Source: Ga0077555 sp050187415 (GTDB lineage: Bacteria > Pseudomonadota > Alphaproteobacteria > Rhizobiales > Hyphomicrobiaceae). From it: 64,000 bases of DNA. Positions 43,776-52,463 of this stretch are shown here, piece after piece. The position numbers were made by a program, and so were the translations under genes. The stretch lies in the NCBI GenBank assembly GCA_050187415.1, contig JBFWXN010000019.1, positions 1 through 64,000 on the forward strand. The letters run 5' to 3'. Below the pieces are notes generated by a model, which did no database searches, was not told the DNA's origin, and saw only the letters and a program-made list of their open reading frames with translations. The number at the start of each line of letters is the position of its first letter. Position 1 is the stretch's first letter.

Positions 43776-44723
43776 ATGTCAGTCGTAGAAATGGATTCCC
43801 GTACGAACGGCCAGCAGAACACCTCGGGCACTGGTCAGGCCAGGCCCGAAGAATTGGTTCCTTCTCGCTATGCCGTGCGCGTCGGCGACATCGACGTGCT
43901 GGTCGTCAGTGACGGCGTGCTGCCGCTCCCGACCGCGATGTTGGGACACAACGCCGACCCGGGGGTCAGGGCGGAATGGATGCACGACATGTTCCTGCCG
44001 CCGGACGCTTTCGACTGGTCGCTGAACGTGGTTGTGGTGCGCAGCGGCGCGCAGACCATATTGATTGACGCCGGGCTGGGCATGGACCCCGACCTCAACC
44101 TGCCCCGGGCCGGGCAGACGATCAGACGACTGGAGGCCGCAGGCATCGATCTTGCCTCCGTGACCGACGTGGTGCTGACCCACATGCACATGGACCACAT
44201 CGGCGGGTTGGTCGTGGACGGGGTCAAGCAACGGCTGCGACCGGATCTGCGGATTCATGTGGCGGCTGCCGAGGTCAAGTTCTGGGAAGCGCCCGATTTC
44301 ACCCGCGCCTCCATGCCTCCGGGGTTTCCCGATGCGCTTCGCGCAACGGCAACGAGGTTCGTGAAAGAGTACCGCAGCCAGCTGCAGCTGTTCGATGAGG
44401 AGCACGAGGTGGCGCCAGGGGTGATTGTCCGCCGAACCGGCGGCCACACGCCCGGTCACAGCGTGGTCCGTCTGGCGTCCGGCGGCGATCGGCTGACGTT
44501 CGCCGGCGATGCAGTGTTCGCGGTCGGGTTCGATCACCCCGACTGGTACAACGGTTTCGAGCACGACCCCGAGGAGGCGGCGCGCGTTCGGATCCGTCTC
44601 TTGCGGGAGCTGGCCGACAGCGGCGAGATGCTGGTGGCCACGCACCTGCCGTTCCCGTCCGTCGGACGGGTGGCTGTAGACGGTGACGCCTTCCGCTGGG
44701 TGCCGGTATTCTGGGACTACTGA
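43776..44723 (+). CDS. MBL-fold metallo-hydrolase
   Basis: A 315-residue metallo-beta-lactamase-fold enzyme. The metal-binding THMHMDHIGG, the later GGHTPGHS, the bridging Asp in FAGDAVFAVG and the final His in VATHLPFPSVG are all present, so two zinc-type sites should form. The substrate is unknown; the closest look is to the quorum-quenching-lactonase / methyl-parathion-hydrolase-like branch. AGGAG lies 6 bases before the ATG at 43776. The frame is open far upstream but overlaps the flavoprotein gene. Confidence 0.88.
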   Translation: MSVVEMDSRTNGQQNTSGTGQARPEELVPSRYAVRVGDIDVLVVSDGVLPLPTAMLGHNADPGVRAEWMHDMFLPPDAFDWSLNVVVVRSGAQTILIDAGLGMDPDLNLPRAGQTIRRLEAAGIDLASVTDVVLTHMHMDHIGGLVVDGVKQRLRPDLRIHVAAAEVKFWEAPDFTRASMPPGFPDALRATATRFVKEYRSQLQLFDEEHEVAPGVIVRRTGGHTPGHSVVRLASGGDRLTFAGDAVFAVGFDHPDWYNGFEHDPEEAARVRIRLLRELADSGEMLVATHLPFPSVGRVAVDGDAFRWVPVFWDY

Positions 44724-44740
44724 CCACTTTTTGCTGTTAG

Positions 44741-45364
44741 GTGAAGATCAGACCTAACCGGCCAAGAGTCGCCCAGCGTTTTGGGCTGCAGCCGACGGCG
44801 CCAGGAAAACGACCGTTCGCCGTCGGTCGCCCTCATTCCGCATCTTCTCTAACAGATCAGCTTTCTCGGAAAGTTCCAGATGTCGACCAGGACAAGGTCG
44901 TTGTCGTCACCGGCGGCGGCTCCGGCATCGGCCGCGCCACGGCGCTGACTTGTGCGAAAGAGGGCGCCAGAGTTTTGATAACGGGTCGCCGGGCCGAGCC
45001 TCTGAGTGATACCGCGAGCCAGAACGCCAACATTTACTGCATCGTCGCGGATGTGGCCGAGCCGGCAGATGCCAATCGAACGATTGCAGCGGCGCTCGAC
45101 AGGTGGCGGCGCCTGGACGTGCTGGTCAACAATGCCGGGGCCGGAGCTATTTTTCGCCTGTCCGACGCCACGGCAGAGCGGATTGCGGCAATCTACTCCG
45201 TTAACGTGATCGGTCCGAGCCTGCTCGCCGCCGCTGCTCTTCGTCATTTGGAAGCGACCAACGGATCAATCATCAATATCTCGACACGTTTGGACATAAG
45301 ACGGCGAACGGGTTTTCCCACTATGCCGCAAGCAAGGTTGCAACCAATCACGGCGGACCTTTGA
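44741..45364 (+). pseudogene. Broken short-chain dehydrogenase
   Basis: The frame from about 44882 gives a good SDR N-terminal half: KVVVVTGGGSGIGRATAL, LVNNAGAGAIF and GSIINIST. At about 45285 the frame shifts: HKTANGFSHYAASKVAT, with the catalytic YAASK at 45322-45336, is read in another frame. About 15 bases later the SDR similarity ends, where the integrase fragment begins. The open frame starts at a GTG at 44741 without a normal SDR start, so both ends are damaged. Confidence 0.75.
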
Positions 45365-45491
45365 GGAACGCCGAAGAGCGTGCACCGCCGCGCGCCACCA
45401 CGAGGTACAGGTTGCCGCCGTCAGAGAAGCGGACGGGAGCGAGTTTTTTCGTCAGCGATTTGACAGAAACTCGGTTGATCTGGCGGGTCAT
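45348..45491 (-). pseudogene. N-terminal fragment of a DUF4102 integrase
   Basis: MTRQINRVSVKSLTKK, then RFSDGGNLYLVVARGG, is the arm-binding domain of a P4-type integrase. It continues only to ARSSAF before the reading frame enters the SDR remnant and stops. The integrase catalytic domain is gone. The break coincides with the end of the SDR similarity, so one deletion or imprecise excision joined the two remnants at about 45355-45365. Confidence 0.7.
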
Positions 45492-45779
45492 GGTGTGTCC
45501 GGCTGAATGGTTGAACATTTCCGCGGTCGCCGGCACGGACCCCAGCATTGATCTTAGCACTTGCCGGGGTCACGGGCGCACAGCCGCGAACGAAATTGTC
45601 ACAAAGAATCACGCAATGCTTTGATATTGCGACGGAGATGCAAGCTGACACGAAGGCTATCGGACCTGTTCCCGAGGGCCTCGACCCCGAGATGACGTCG
45701 GTTGCCCGCAAGTTCGTGATTTGCATTGCTCGTCGAGACCATGTGAGCGTAGCGTGCGTCGCAGCTCAGGAGTGTTGCC

Positions 45780-46592
45780 ATGTCAGCATCCGACAAGGTC
45801 TTCTCTGGCTCGATCCCGAAGCTTTACGATGACGGTATGGTACCGTTAATTTTCGCTGGATATGCCGACGAACTCGCCCAGAAAGTAGCCTCTTTGTCGC
45901 CAGCGGCCGTTCTCGAGACGGCGGCGGGCACCGGTGTCGTGACGCGCGCTTTAGCTCCGAAGCTTTCTGCAGGAGCACGATACGTGGTGACGGACCTCAA
46001 TCAGCCGATGCTGGATCACGCTGCGCAGCGACAAGGACCGGATCGACGCATTACCTGGAAGCAGGCAGATGCGCTCGACCTGCCGTTTCCAGATGCGCAG
46101 TTCGATGTCGTCTGCTGTCAATTCGGGGCAATGTTTTTCCCCGACCGAAAAAAGGGGTATCGGGAAGCCAGGCGGGTTTTGAGGGCGGGCGGGAGTTTCA
46201 TCTTTAATGTCTGGGACAGGATCGAAGACAACGTGTTCGCAAATGACGTTTCGGCGGCGCTCGCCGATATGTTTCCTCGTGATCCACCGCGTTTTATGGC
46301 AAGGACGCCGCATGGCTACTATGACGAGAAACTGATCGAAGGCGAATTGCGGACGGCTGGGTATTCCCAAGTAGCAATCGAGAGGACGAGCAGGCAGAGC
46401 AGCGCGCCGTCGGCTCTTCACGTCGCCATTGCCTACTGCCAGGGAACCCCGCTCAGAAACGAAATCGAAGCCCGACGCCCCGGCGGGCTGCAGGCCGCGA
46501 CAAAGCATGCAGCGGCAGCGCTTGCAAAACTTCACGGTGAGAGCGAGGTAAGCGCGAAGATCCAGGCCCTTGTCATCGCGGCCCAAGCCTAA
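45780..46592 (+). CDS. Class I SAM-dependent methyltransferase
   Basis: A 270-residue methyltransferase of the UbiE/Methyltransf_11 type. SAM motif I is VLETAAGTGVVTRAL, motif II/III region VTDLNQPMLDHAAQR, then ADALDLPFPDAQFDVVCCQFG and EARRVLRAGGSFIFNVWD. The substrate is unknown. AGGAG lies 8 bases before the ATG. The 288 bases upstream, back to the integrase fragment, show no gene. Confidence 0.9.
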   Translation: MSASDKVFSGSIPKLYDDGMVPLIFAGYADELAQKVASLSPAAVLETAAGTGVVTRALAPKLSAGARYVVTDLNQPMLDHAAQRQGPDRRITWKQADALDLPFPDAQFDVVCCQFGAMFFPDRKKGYREARRVLRAGGSFIFNVWDRIEDNVFANDVSAALADMFPRDPPRFMARTPHGYYDEKLIEGELRTAGYSQVAIERTSRQSSAPSALHVAIAYCQGTPLRNEIEARRPGGLQAATKHAAAALAKLHGESEVSAKIQALVIAAQA

Positions 46593-47195
46593 CTGTTGCT
46601 TCGTTTCGTTCGAGTGGGTCCTTCAACGTGTGTGGTTGCCTCCGCTGCTGCTCGTCCCCAGCTCAGAGCATCGCGTCGAGGTTCGTCAATCCGAAGTTGT
46701 TTCGCGTGACTATTTGAGTGACCATCGGCTTCGCATGTGCCCTCTTCCAGCGCAAGTCGAGTATGCGCGCGGGAACCAGGGCATGAATAAAATGCCTAAA
46801 TGCGGATTTGCGGGACGGATGAAGCGGGGCGGCTCGCCGCCTGCTGGCACGGCAGTTGCCAGCAGGAGGCTTGATTTGGACCGAAAAGCAGCACGATAGA
46901 AACCAACTGGCTAACTGTTTCAATGTCTGCTGGCGGCAGAATTGTGCCGCGTCGGTTTTGGGCATGCCGAGGCGAGCCGACGGTTCTCCTGTTGAACCCT
47001 GTCTCGTTGGCAAAGGGGCGGTTCGCCCGGTTCCCAGCAAGCCGACCGCCCCCCGCACGGTTGCGGCGAGAACGGAAAGCGGTCCGGAGCTTCGTGTCGA
47101 ACGGAACCTTTCCGCTTCTGCACACTTAATGAGCAATCAACTCACGCCTCCGTGAAGGACAGCCAGTTCGACGGTGTGCACGCAAGGACATTCTC
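46593..47195. other. Intergenic stretch with a strong inverted repeat
   Basis: About 600 bases with no supportable gene. At 46840-46866 a perfect 10-bp inverted repeat (CCTGCTGGCA / TGCCAGCAGG) with a 7-base loop could be a terminator, a protein site or part of a small RNA. Several open frames on both strands have no motifs. Confidence 0.45.
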
Positions 47196-47693
47196 ATGAC
47201 CAAAGAAAAGACGCTGGAAGATCTCTTCCACGACACGCTCAAGGACATCTACTACGCCGAGCGGAAGATCCTGAAGGCCCTTCCCAAGATGGCGCGCGCT
47301 GCCCAGGCGCCAAAACTGAAGGCGGCGTTCGAAAAGCACAAAGAAGAGACCGAGGGCCACGTCGAACGCCTGCAGCAGGTGTTCGAGCTGTTGGGCAAGC
47401 GTGCACAGGGCAAAACCTGCGACGCCATCGAGGGGCTCATCGCCGAAGGCGAAGAGATCATCGACAGCTTCAAGGGAATGCCGGTCATCGACGCTGGCCT
47501 GATCAGCGCTGCCCAAGCGGTCGAGCACTATGAGATCGCGCGCTACGGGACCCTCAAGCGCTGGGCCGAAGTGCTCGGCATGAAGGACGCCGCCAAGCTG
47601 CTCAACCTGACGCTCGGCGAAGAAGCCAAGACGGACACGGCGCTCACTGGCCTCGCCGACGCATCGGTCAACAAAATGGCGAAGGCAGCTTAA
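47196..47693 (+). CDS. Ferritin-like DUF892 protein (YciE type)
   Basis: A 165-residue four-helix-bundle protein. LEDLFHDTLKDIYYAERKIL opens helix 1, followed by HKEETEGHVERLQQVFELLG, QAVEHYEIARYGTLKRWAE and a fourth helix. Glu and His residues in these helices (YAE, ETEGH, EHYE) match the metal-binding pattern of the family, which is stress-induced in enterobacteria. AAGGA is 8 bases before the ATG. A hairpin and a tiny membrane peptide gene follow. Confidence 0.9.
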   Translation: MTKEKTLEDLFHDTLKDIYYAERKILKALPKMARAAQAPKLKAAFEKHKEETEGHVERLQQVFELLGKRAQGKTCDAIEGLIAEGEEIIDSFKGMPVIDAGLISAAQAVEHYEIARYGTLKRWAEVLGMKDAAKLLNLTLGEEAKTDTALTGLADASVNKMAKAA

Positions 47694-47720
47694 CCGAACA
47701 GGCCATGCCGCGGTGTTCGG
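47694..47720 (+). terminator. Hairpin after the DUF892 gene
   Basis: CCGAACA begins right after the TAA and pairs perfectly with TGTTCGG (47714-47720), with an inner GGC/GCC pairing. There is no T-run; it may be an attenuator or mRNA stabiliser between the ferritin-like gene and the peptide gene 46 bases further on. Confidence 0.5.
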
Positions 47721-47765
47721 GATGGCCTTGCGCTCAATCATTTGATCGTTCGAAAGGAGACTATC

Positions 47766-47843
47766 ATGGGTCGCGGTATTTTGCTCTGGCTGCTCGGGGT
47801 TCCAATCCCGGTCATCATCCTTCTCGCGCTATTCATGCGATAG
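47766..47843 (+). CDS. 25-residue membrane peptide
   Basis: ATG 47766 to TAG 47843 encodes one hydrophobic helix (MGRGILLWLLGVPIPVIILL followed by ALFMR) flanked by Arg residues. AAAGGAGA is six bases before the ATG, one of the best ribosome-binding sites in the window, and the next gene starts 9 bases after the stop, so it is very probably translated. Peptides of this length with the LLWLLGxPIPxIIL pattern occur in other Proteobacteria. Function unknown. Confidence 0.7.
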   Translation: MGRGILLWLLGVPIPVIILLALFMR

Positions 47844-47852
47844 GAGGGCACG

Positions 47853-48773
47853 ATGGTATCTCCCACAACGGCGAGGGATGTCTCTGCGCCGGTCGAATCG
47901 TCGTTATCGGCAGTCAGCTGGGGGCCGATCATCGTCGGCGCCTTCGCTGCAGCCACGCTGACGTTCGTTTTGATGCTTCTCGGCTCCGGTCTCGGCCTGA
48001 CCATGGTGTCGCCATGGTCGAACGAGAGTGCCAGCGTCACCGCCTTTGCGGTGTCCACTGCGATCTGGCTGGTCATCGTGCAATGGCTTTCGTCGGCGCT
48101 TGGTGGCTACCTGACCGGACGCCTGCGGACCAGATGGGTGGGCATTCACACGGATGAGACCTTCTTCCGAGACACAGCGCACGGCTTCATGGCCTGGGCG
48201 CTTGCAACACTGCTCGTGGTGTTCGTGCTCGGCTCGGCGCTGTCCTCGGCGATCGGGACAGGCGTGAAGGCCGCCTCGACGGTTGCTTCGGGCGCGGCCA
48301 TGGGCGCATCGGCCGGTGCGACCGCGAACAGCGGGAATGCCGGTGCAGCCGGCGCGGCTTCGTATTTCGTCGATTCACTTTTCCGCCCGACCGATACGGC
48401 TCGCCTGTCCGCACCCGGCGCCGAAGGCGACGCAGCGGCCGCCGCGCAGGCCACACGCATTCTCCTGGCCAGCAGTGCCGCGGGGGAGGTCTCGGCCGAT
48501 GACAGGGCTTATCTCGGCAGGCTTGTTGCTGCACGCACCGGGCTTTCCGAGGCTGATGCGAAGACGCGCGTCGATGCCGTGCTTGCCAAAGTCGAGCAGG
48601 CAAAAGTCACTGCCCAGAAGGCGGCCGATGCAGCGCGTAAAGCCGGAGCGACCTTCGCCCTGGTAGGGGCGTTGTCACTGATCATTGGTGCGTTTATCGC
48701 CAGCGTGTCAGCGGCCTTCGGAGGCAATCAGCGCGATGAAGAGGAAGCGCTGTACCTCACCAGTCGAGGCTGA
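47853..48773 (+). CDS. Membrane protein, unknown function
   Basis: A 306-residue inner-membrane protein. Helices lie at about 22-50 (WGPIIVGAFAAATLTFVLML), 65-90 and 110-135, then a long Ala-rich soluble region (about 140-275) with a coiled-coil-like stretch (AKVEQAKVTAQKAADAARKA), and a last helix near 280-300. AGGAGG is 5 bases before the ATG. It is the third gene of a unit with the DUF892 protein and the 25-residue peptide. Related proteins are common in rhizobia; no function is known. Confidence 0.8.
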   Translation: MVSPTTARDVSAPVESSLSAVSWGPIIVGAFAAATLTFVLMLLGSGLGLTMVSPWSNESASVTAFAVSTAIWLVIVQWLSSALGGYLTGRLRTRWVGIHTDETFFRDTAHGFMAWALATLLVVFVLGSALSSAIGTGVKAASTVASGAAMGASAGATANSGNAGAAGAASYFVDSLFRPTDTARLSAPGAEGDAAAAAQATRILLASSAAGEVSADDRAYLGRLVAARTGLSEADAKTRVDAVLAKVEQAKVTAQKAADAARKAGATFALVGALSLIIGAFIASVSAAFGGNQRDEEEALYLTSRG

Positions 48774-48780
48774 CGAGGTG

Positions 48781-48817
48781 CGATCCGGCCGACCACGAAG
48801 AGGGTCGGCCGGGATCG
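48781..48817. terminator. Bidirectional terminator between convergent genes
   Basis: A 14-bp stem (CGATCCGGCCGACC at 48781-48794 against 48803-48817, one bulged G) with an 8-base loop. It lies between the membrane protein stop (48773) and the stop of the convergent ycnI-like gene (48827), so it can serve both. Confidence 0.65.
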
Positions 48818-48826
48818 GCGGTGCAG

Positions 48827-49345
48827 CTACTTCTTCGGCAGGAGTTGCAATCCCGGAGCAGGATGCTTGTCGTGGCCGGCATGTGAGTGGTCTGCGGCTG
48901 GGATCTCGATCCAACGATTGGAGCCTTTTGCGCATTCCTGGACCACCGGGAAATAGAGTGTCGAGCCGGGCTCGAGATCGTTGGTGAGATAGACCGAAAT
49001 TACGAACTCATCGTAGTAGTCGTCGGAAAGCTGCCCGCTCCATGTGACTTCCTTTACGCCTTCGGTGACGCTGCCGTGGTACATGGCGTAAGGCTTATCG
49101 TATTTGCCCTTTGCGAGATCAATCTCCCACCCGGGCTTCGGCATCGGCTTCACACCGACGACGCCATCTGGAATTTGCACGCGGACCCTGAGCGTCGGTG
49201 AGTTATCGCAGCCGTGCGGCACGCGGAAGGTTGCGCGATAAGAGCTGCCTACTGGTGCTTCTTTCTGTGCAAGCGTGACGTGCGCGTGTGCGACCTTGCC
49301 GAAGCAGACGGCGCTTGTGAATGCGATGATTGCGAGCGTGCGCAT
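48827..49345 (-). CDS. YcnI-like copper-binding protein (DUF1775)
   Basis: A 172-residue exported protein. After the signal peptide (1-21) the mature N-terminus is HVTLAQKEAPVGSSYRATF; in YcnI homologues this N-terminal His and a Trp (here PGWEID) form the Cu(II) site. RVPHGCDNSPTLRVRVQIPDG and LYFPVVQECAKGSNRWIEIP are family motifs. A His-rich tail (HSHAGHDKH) adds possible metal ligands. It should work in the periplasm in copper handling. The TonB receptor and DUF2946 genes upstream on the same strand support that. Confidence 0.85.
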   Translation of the reverse strand: MRTLAIIAFTSAVCFGKVAHAHVTLAQKEAPVGSSYRATFRVPHGCDNSPTLRVRVQIPDGVVGVKPMPKPGWEIDLAKGKYDKPYAMYHGSVTEGVKEVTWSGQLSDDYYDEFVISVYLTNDLEPGSTLYFPVVQECAKGSNRWIEIPAADHSHAGHDKHPAPGLQLLPKK

Positions 49346-49405
49346 GTGAGGTGCCTATTGCTGATACGATACTCGTCGGTGTTGCGAAAGATGCGCCACG
49401 CCGGT

Positions 49406-51715
49406 TCATCTGGCGAAATCGCCCGATGCGAGGCGTGCGCGCTCCATAGGTCCGTATGCCGTAACAAGGCTCTCACGGACCGAACCGGTAGCGCAGCCCA
49501 CCGTAGACGGCGAGGCCGCGCCCGGATTGAAGAGAGCCGATGAAGCGTCGGCGCTTGCAGCGGTGATCGTTGTCGAGATGTATCGCGTATCGAGCAGGTT
49601 GCGGCCTTCGAGGTAGCCAGACCAGCCTGTCCCCCGATCGTATCCGATGCGAAAATTGTAGAGCGCGAACGGGTCTATGGTGAGGCTGTTGGCGTTGTCG
49701 GCAAAAAAGGCCTCGGGCATCCATTCGACGTTCGGACCGGCGTAAAAGCCGCCAGGATGCTTGTAGAGCACCTCGGCACGAATGATATGAGGGGCGACGC
49801 CGGGTAGCTTGTTGTCGCCGAAAAGAGGATCGCCATCGAAAAAGAAGTCGTTGTACGTGTAAGCGACGTTCAACCAGAAGCGATCCTCGGGCGCGAAGGT
49901 CGTCTTGAGTACTGCAACACCGAAGCCGGCTTCGATACCTCGATGGATGCTCCGGTCTGCGTTCACCACGGTGCAGGGGCTGAATGGCGACGTTCTCAAG
50001 CACTGCAGCTCGTTGTCTAAATCAGAATGGTAGACGGCAAGGTCCCACGAAACGTTCGGACGTCGGCCTCGCGTGCCGATTTCGTAGGACGTCGCGGTCT
50101 GCGCGTCGACATTGGAGCTGATAGGCGACGAGAAGTTGTTCGCGTCATACGTCGGTACCTCGGCGCTGCGCGAGACGTTGGCAAATATCTGCCAGGCGGG
50201 GGTAAGGTCCCACAGCACACCGGCTTTTGGACTGAAGATGTCCCAACTGCGTCGGCCGGACTGATCGCCATTGGACGGGAAGCGATCCTCCTGGTCGCGG
50301 ACGGCGTGAAGAAACTGACCACCGGCGATGAGTGCGACGTTGGGTAGGACGTAGAAATTATTCTCCGCGTAGGCGGATTGGTTCTGTGATTTCCAAATGG
50401 CGGACGTCACCAGGGCGCCCTTCACTGCGCCTCCCGGGTTGTCGTATTCCTCGTAGTCGATCGTGCCGTCGTGCACGTTGATGCCGACGATCAGGCGATT
50501 GCGAAACCCGCCGATGACCCGGTCGTCGGTCACACGGCCAAAGCCGCCGTAGTCGGAGACAGTGTAGTCCAGGTACCTGTAGATGGGGTGGTCGACGTGG
50601 CGTTGGTGAGTAAATACGCCGAAATCTACCGTCGTGGGACCAAAGCGCAGCGTGGTCGAGTTGGCGAGACGAAGCGAATCGATGTTGCGTTGCTGATCTT
50701 GTCGCACGAACTCGGAGTCGGCGGTTCGCGGCGCATTCAGCGCATCGCTCTTGGTCAACTCGCCGGGTAAGCGTTGGCGCCACGAGTTGGCGTTCACATA
50801 GAAGCGCGTCTCGGCGCCTGCGGAAAGCCGGTAACCGAAATTGGCGCTCAAGCGCTCCATGTCGCCTTCGCTGTGAGCTCGGTAGCCGTCCTCACGCTGG
50901 GCCGACGCATTGACAAAATAGTCGAACGGTCCGGAAGCTCCGCCGGAGCTTGCCTGCAACTTCAAAAAGCCGAAGCTGCCGGCATCGACGCGTGCATCGA
51001 ACACGGGGGCGTCGCGACCGGTCGGCGTGACGAAATTGATGGCGCCGCCTAGCGCGTTGGCTCCGTAACGCAGCGCATTGGCGCCCTTATAGACCTCGAT
51101 ATAGCGATAGGCGCTGGGATCGATCTCGAAGACATCGAAAAGCCCGTCGGATGTGTTGATCGGGATGCCGTCGAGGTACAAGTTGACGCCGCGATTGCCG
51201 TAGTTTCGCGTCAGTCCTGAGCCGCGGATCGACACCCGGTTATCGATGCCCGACTTGGGCTGCAGGACAATGCCCGGAACCCAGCCCAATGTGTCCTTGA
51301 TGGTGTTCGCGGGCGAGTTTTTGAACTGATTGTCGGGTACGATCGCGACGGCGCCGGGCGTGCGCAGGATTTCGGTCGTGGCTTCCGCGGTCGTCGGCGA
51401 TGTGAGGCTGCCCGAACGCGACCCCAGGGGAGGAAGAGCGGCGTTGCGCGAGACGTTGCGATCGGCGGTCGCTACTGGTGCGGCCGGCGGCGCATTCGTT
51501 GCTGCGGTATCCTTCCTGAGTACCGGCGCAGCTTTGGTTGGTGCCTTCGTCTGCGCTTTTGTTGCTGGAGGCGAGACAGTTACTGCCGGAAGCTCGGTCG
51601 CGGCATTCTGTGCGGAGGCCGGGCCAATGGCCAACATGCAGGCCGAAGCCAGCGAGACACCTCGCAAGGCGAACGCACCACGGGATGAACCCCGCGAGCG
51701 GTGAAACATAAGCAT
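49406..51715 (-). CDS. TonB-dependent receptor with frameshifted C-terminus
   Basis: A 769-residue outer-membrane receptor: signal peptide (about 1-35), a Pro/Ala/Thr-rich linker, the plug (LRTPGAVAIVPDNQFKNSPA, then VSIRGSGLTRNYGNRG and YGANALGGAINFVTP) and a 22-strand barrel. The last strand is broken. At about 49520-49524 a lost base sends the frame into a 26-residue tail, whereas the other frame reads RGLAVYGGLRYRFGP and stops at 49473, the expected C-terminus. Loss of the terminal RYRF strand should impair BAM-dependent insertion. The ligand is not certain; YcnI and DUF2946 neighbours point to copper. Confidence 0.85.
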   Translation of the reverse strand: MLMFHRSRGSSRGAFALRGVSLASACMLAIGPASAQNAATELPAVTVSPPATKAQTKAPTKAAPVLRKDTAATNAPPAAPVATADRNVSRNAALPPLGSRSGSLTSPTTAEATTEILRTPGAVAIVPDNQFKNSPANTIKDTLGWVPGIVLQPKSGIDNRVSIRGSGLTRNYGNRGVNLYLDGIPINTSDGLFDVFEIDPSAYRYIEVYKGANALRYGANALGGAINFVTPTGRDAPVFDARVDAGSFGFLKLQASSGGASGPFDYFVNASAQREDGYRAHSEGDMERLSANFGYRLSAGAETRFYVNANSWRQRLPGELTKSDALNAPRTADSEFVRQDQQRNIDSLRLANSTTLRFGPTTVDFGVFTHQRHVDHPIYRYLDYTVSDYGGFGRVTDDRVIGGFRNRLIVGINVHDGTIDYEEYDNPGGAVKGALVTSAIWKSQNQSAYAENNFYVLPNVALIAGGQFLHAVRDQEDRFPSNGDQSGRRSWDIFSPKAGVLWDLTPAWQIFANVSRSAEVPTYDANNFSSPISSNVDAQTATSYEIGTRGRRPNVSWDLAVYHSDLDNELQCLRTSPFSPCTVVNADRSIHRGIEAGFGVAVLKTTFAPEDRFWLNVAYTYNDFFFDGDPLFGDNKLPGVAPHIIRAEVLYKHPGGFYAGPNVEWMPEAFFADNANSLTIDPFALYNFRIGYDRGTGWSGYLEGRNLLDTRYISTTITAASADASSALFNPGAASPSTVGCATGSVRESLVTAYGPMERARLASGDFAR

Positions 51716-51805
51716 GGGTCAGATTCCGAATTGGGTCTGAAGCGGAGCGGCAGGCGCGATTCCGGGAACGGACAGCAACGCTCGGCCACTAACGGACGGG
51801 TGAGT

Positions 51806-52189
51806 TCAGACCAACTCGGTTGGAGGGCCTCGAGCCGATGTCGCCCGGGGCCTGGGCGTCTCGGCGAACTGCGCCACTGCGGCTGAGTACGCAACCGCCG
51901 CATAAACCACCTCGACCGCAAGGCGCGGCAACTCGGTCGCCGCTGTCATGATGGCGGAAGCGGCGAAGGGGCAGAGGCCATGGTCCACGCGCTGAACGTC
52001 AGGTTCAGGCTGCTCCGGAGAGCCGCTGTCGTGAATGCTGAGCAGCTTCATGCCGGCGCTCGTACAAATCACGATCTCGAACGATCCTGAAGGCACACCC
52101 GGACTTTGCAACATGTAACCGACCGGCAGCAGGCTGCGCACAGCCAGCACCAATAGCAGCAGCGTGGTTATGATGATGCGCTTATGCAC
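51806..52189 (-). CDS. DUF2946 protein
   Basis: A 127-residue protein with an N-terminal membrane helix or uncleaved signal (RIIITTLLLLVLAVRSLLP), then VGYMLQSPGVPSGSFEIVIC and TSAGM, the DUF2946 pattern, a second hydrophobic stretch and a disordered tail. Genes of this family often adjoin TonB receptors and copper proteins. I prefer the GTG start at 52189 (GGGGGA 5 bases upstream); the frame is open to 52471. It lies 90 bases upstream of the TonB receptor gene. Confidence 0.65.
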   Translation of the reverse strand: MHKRIIITTLLLLVLAVRSLLPVGYMLQSPGVPSGSFEIVICTSAGMKLLSIHDSGSPEQPEPDVQRVDHGLCPFAASAIMTAATELPRLAVEVVYAAVAYSAAVAQFAETPRPRATSARGPPTELV

Positions 52190-52463
52190 CCAGTCCCCCA
52201 AATCGTTATGCACGGTACGCCGACACATGGTCGGCGGCAATTCGGAAGGTCGGATGGTGGCATGCCTTGGTGCCGCACCGTCGCCTGTCGATTGCAGGCT
52301 CCGAGCCTGAAGCGCATCGGACGCCGTTGGGCAGGTCGAGAAAAACGTCGGGGCGGCGGCCGCGATCGCCAGGTGCCGCGGGTGTTGCTTCGGCCGGGCG
52401 GGACAGCTAGCCTTGCCGGACCGGCCGCGGAACAACAAGCGGTGCATTCTGGGAGTGAAACGA

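Noticed and set aside
45548..45779. Plus-strand frame upstream of the methyltransferase
   Set aside because: No motif, and it overlaps the methyltransferase start in another frame; the methyltransferase has a clear start and ribosome-binding site.
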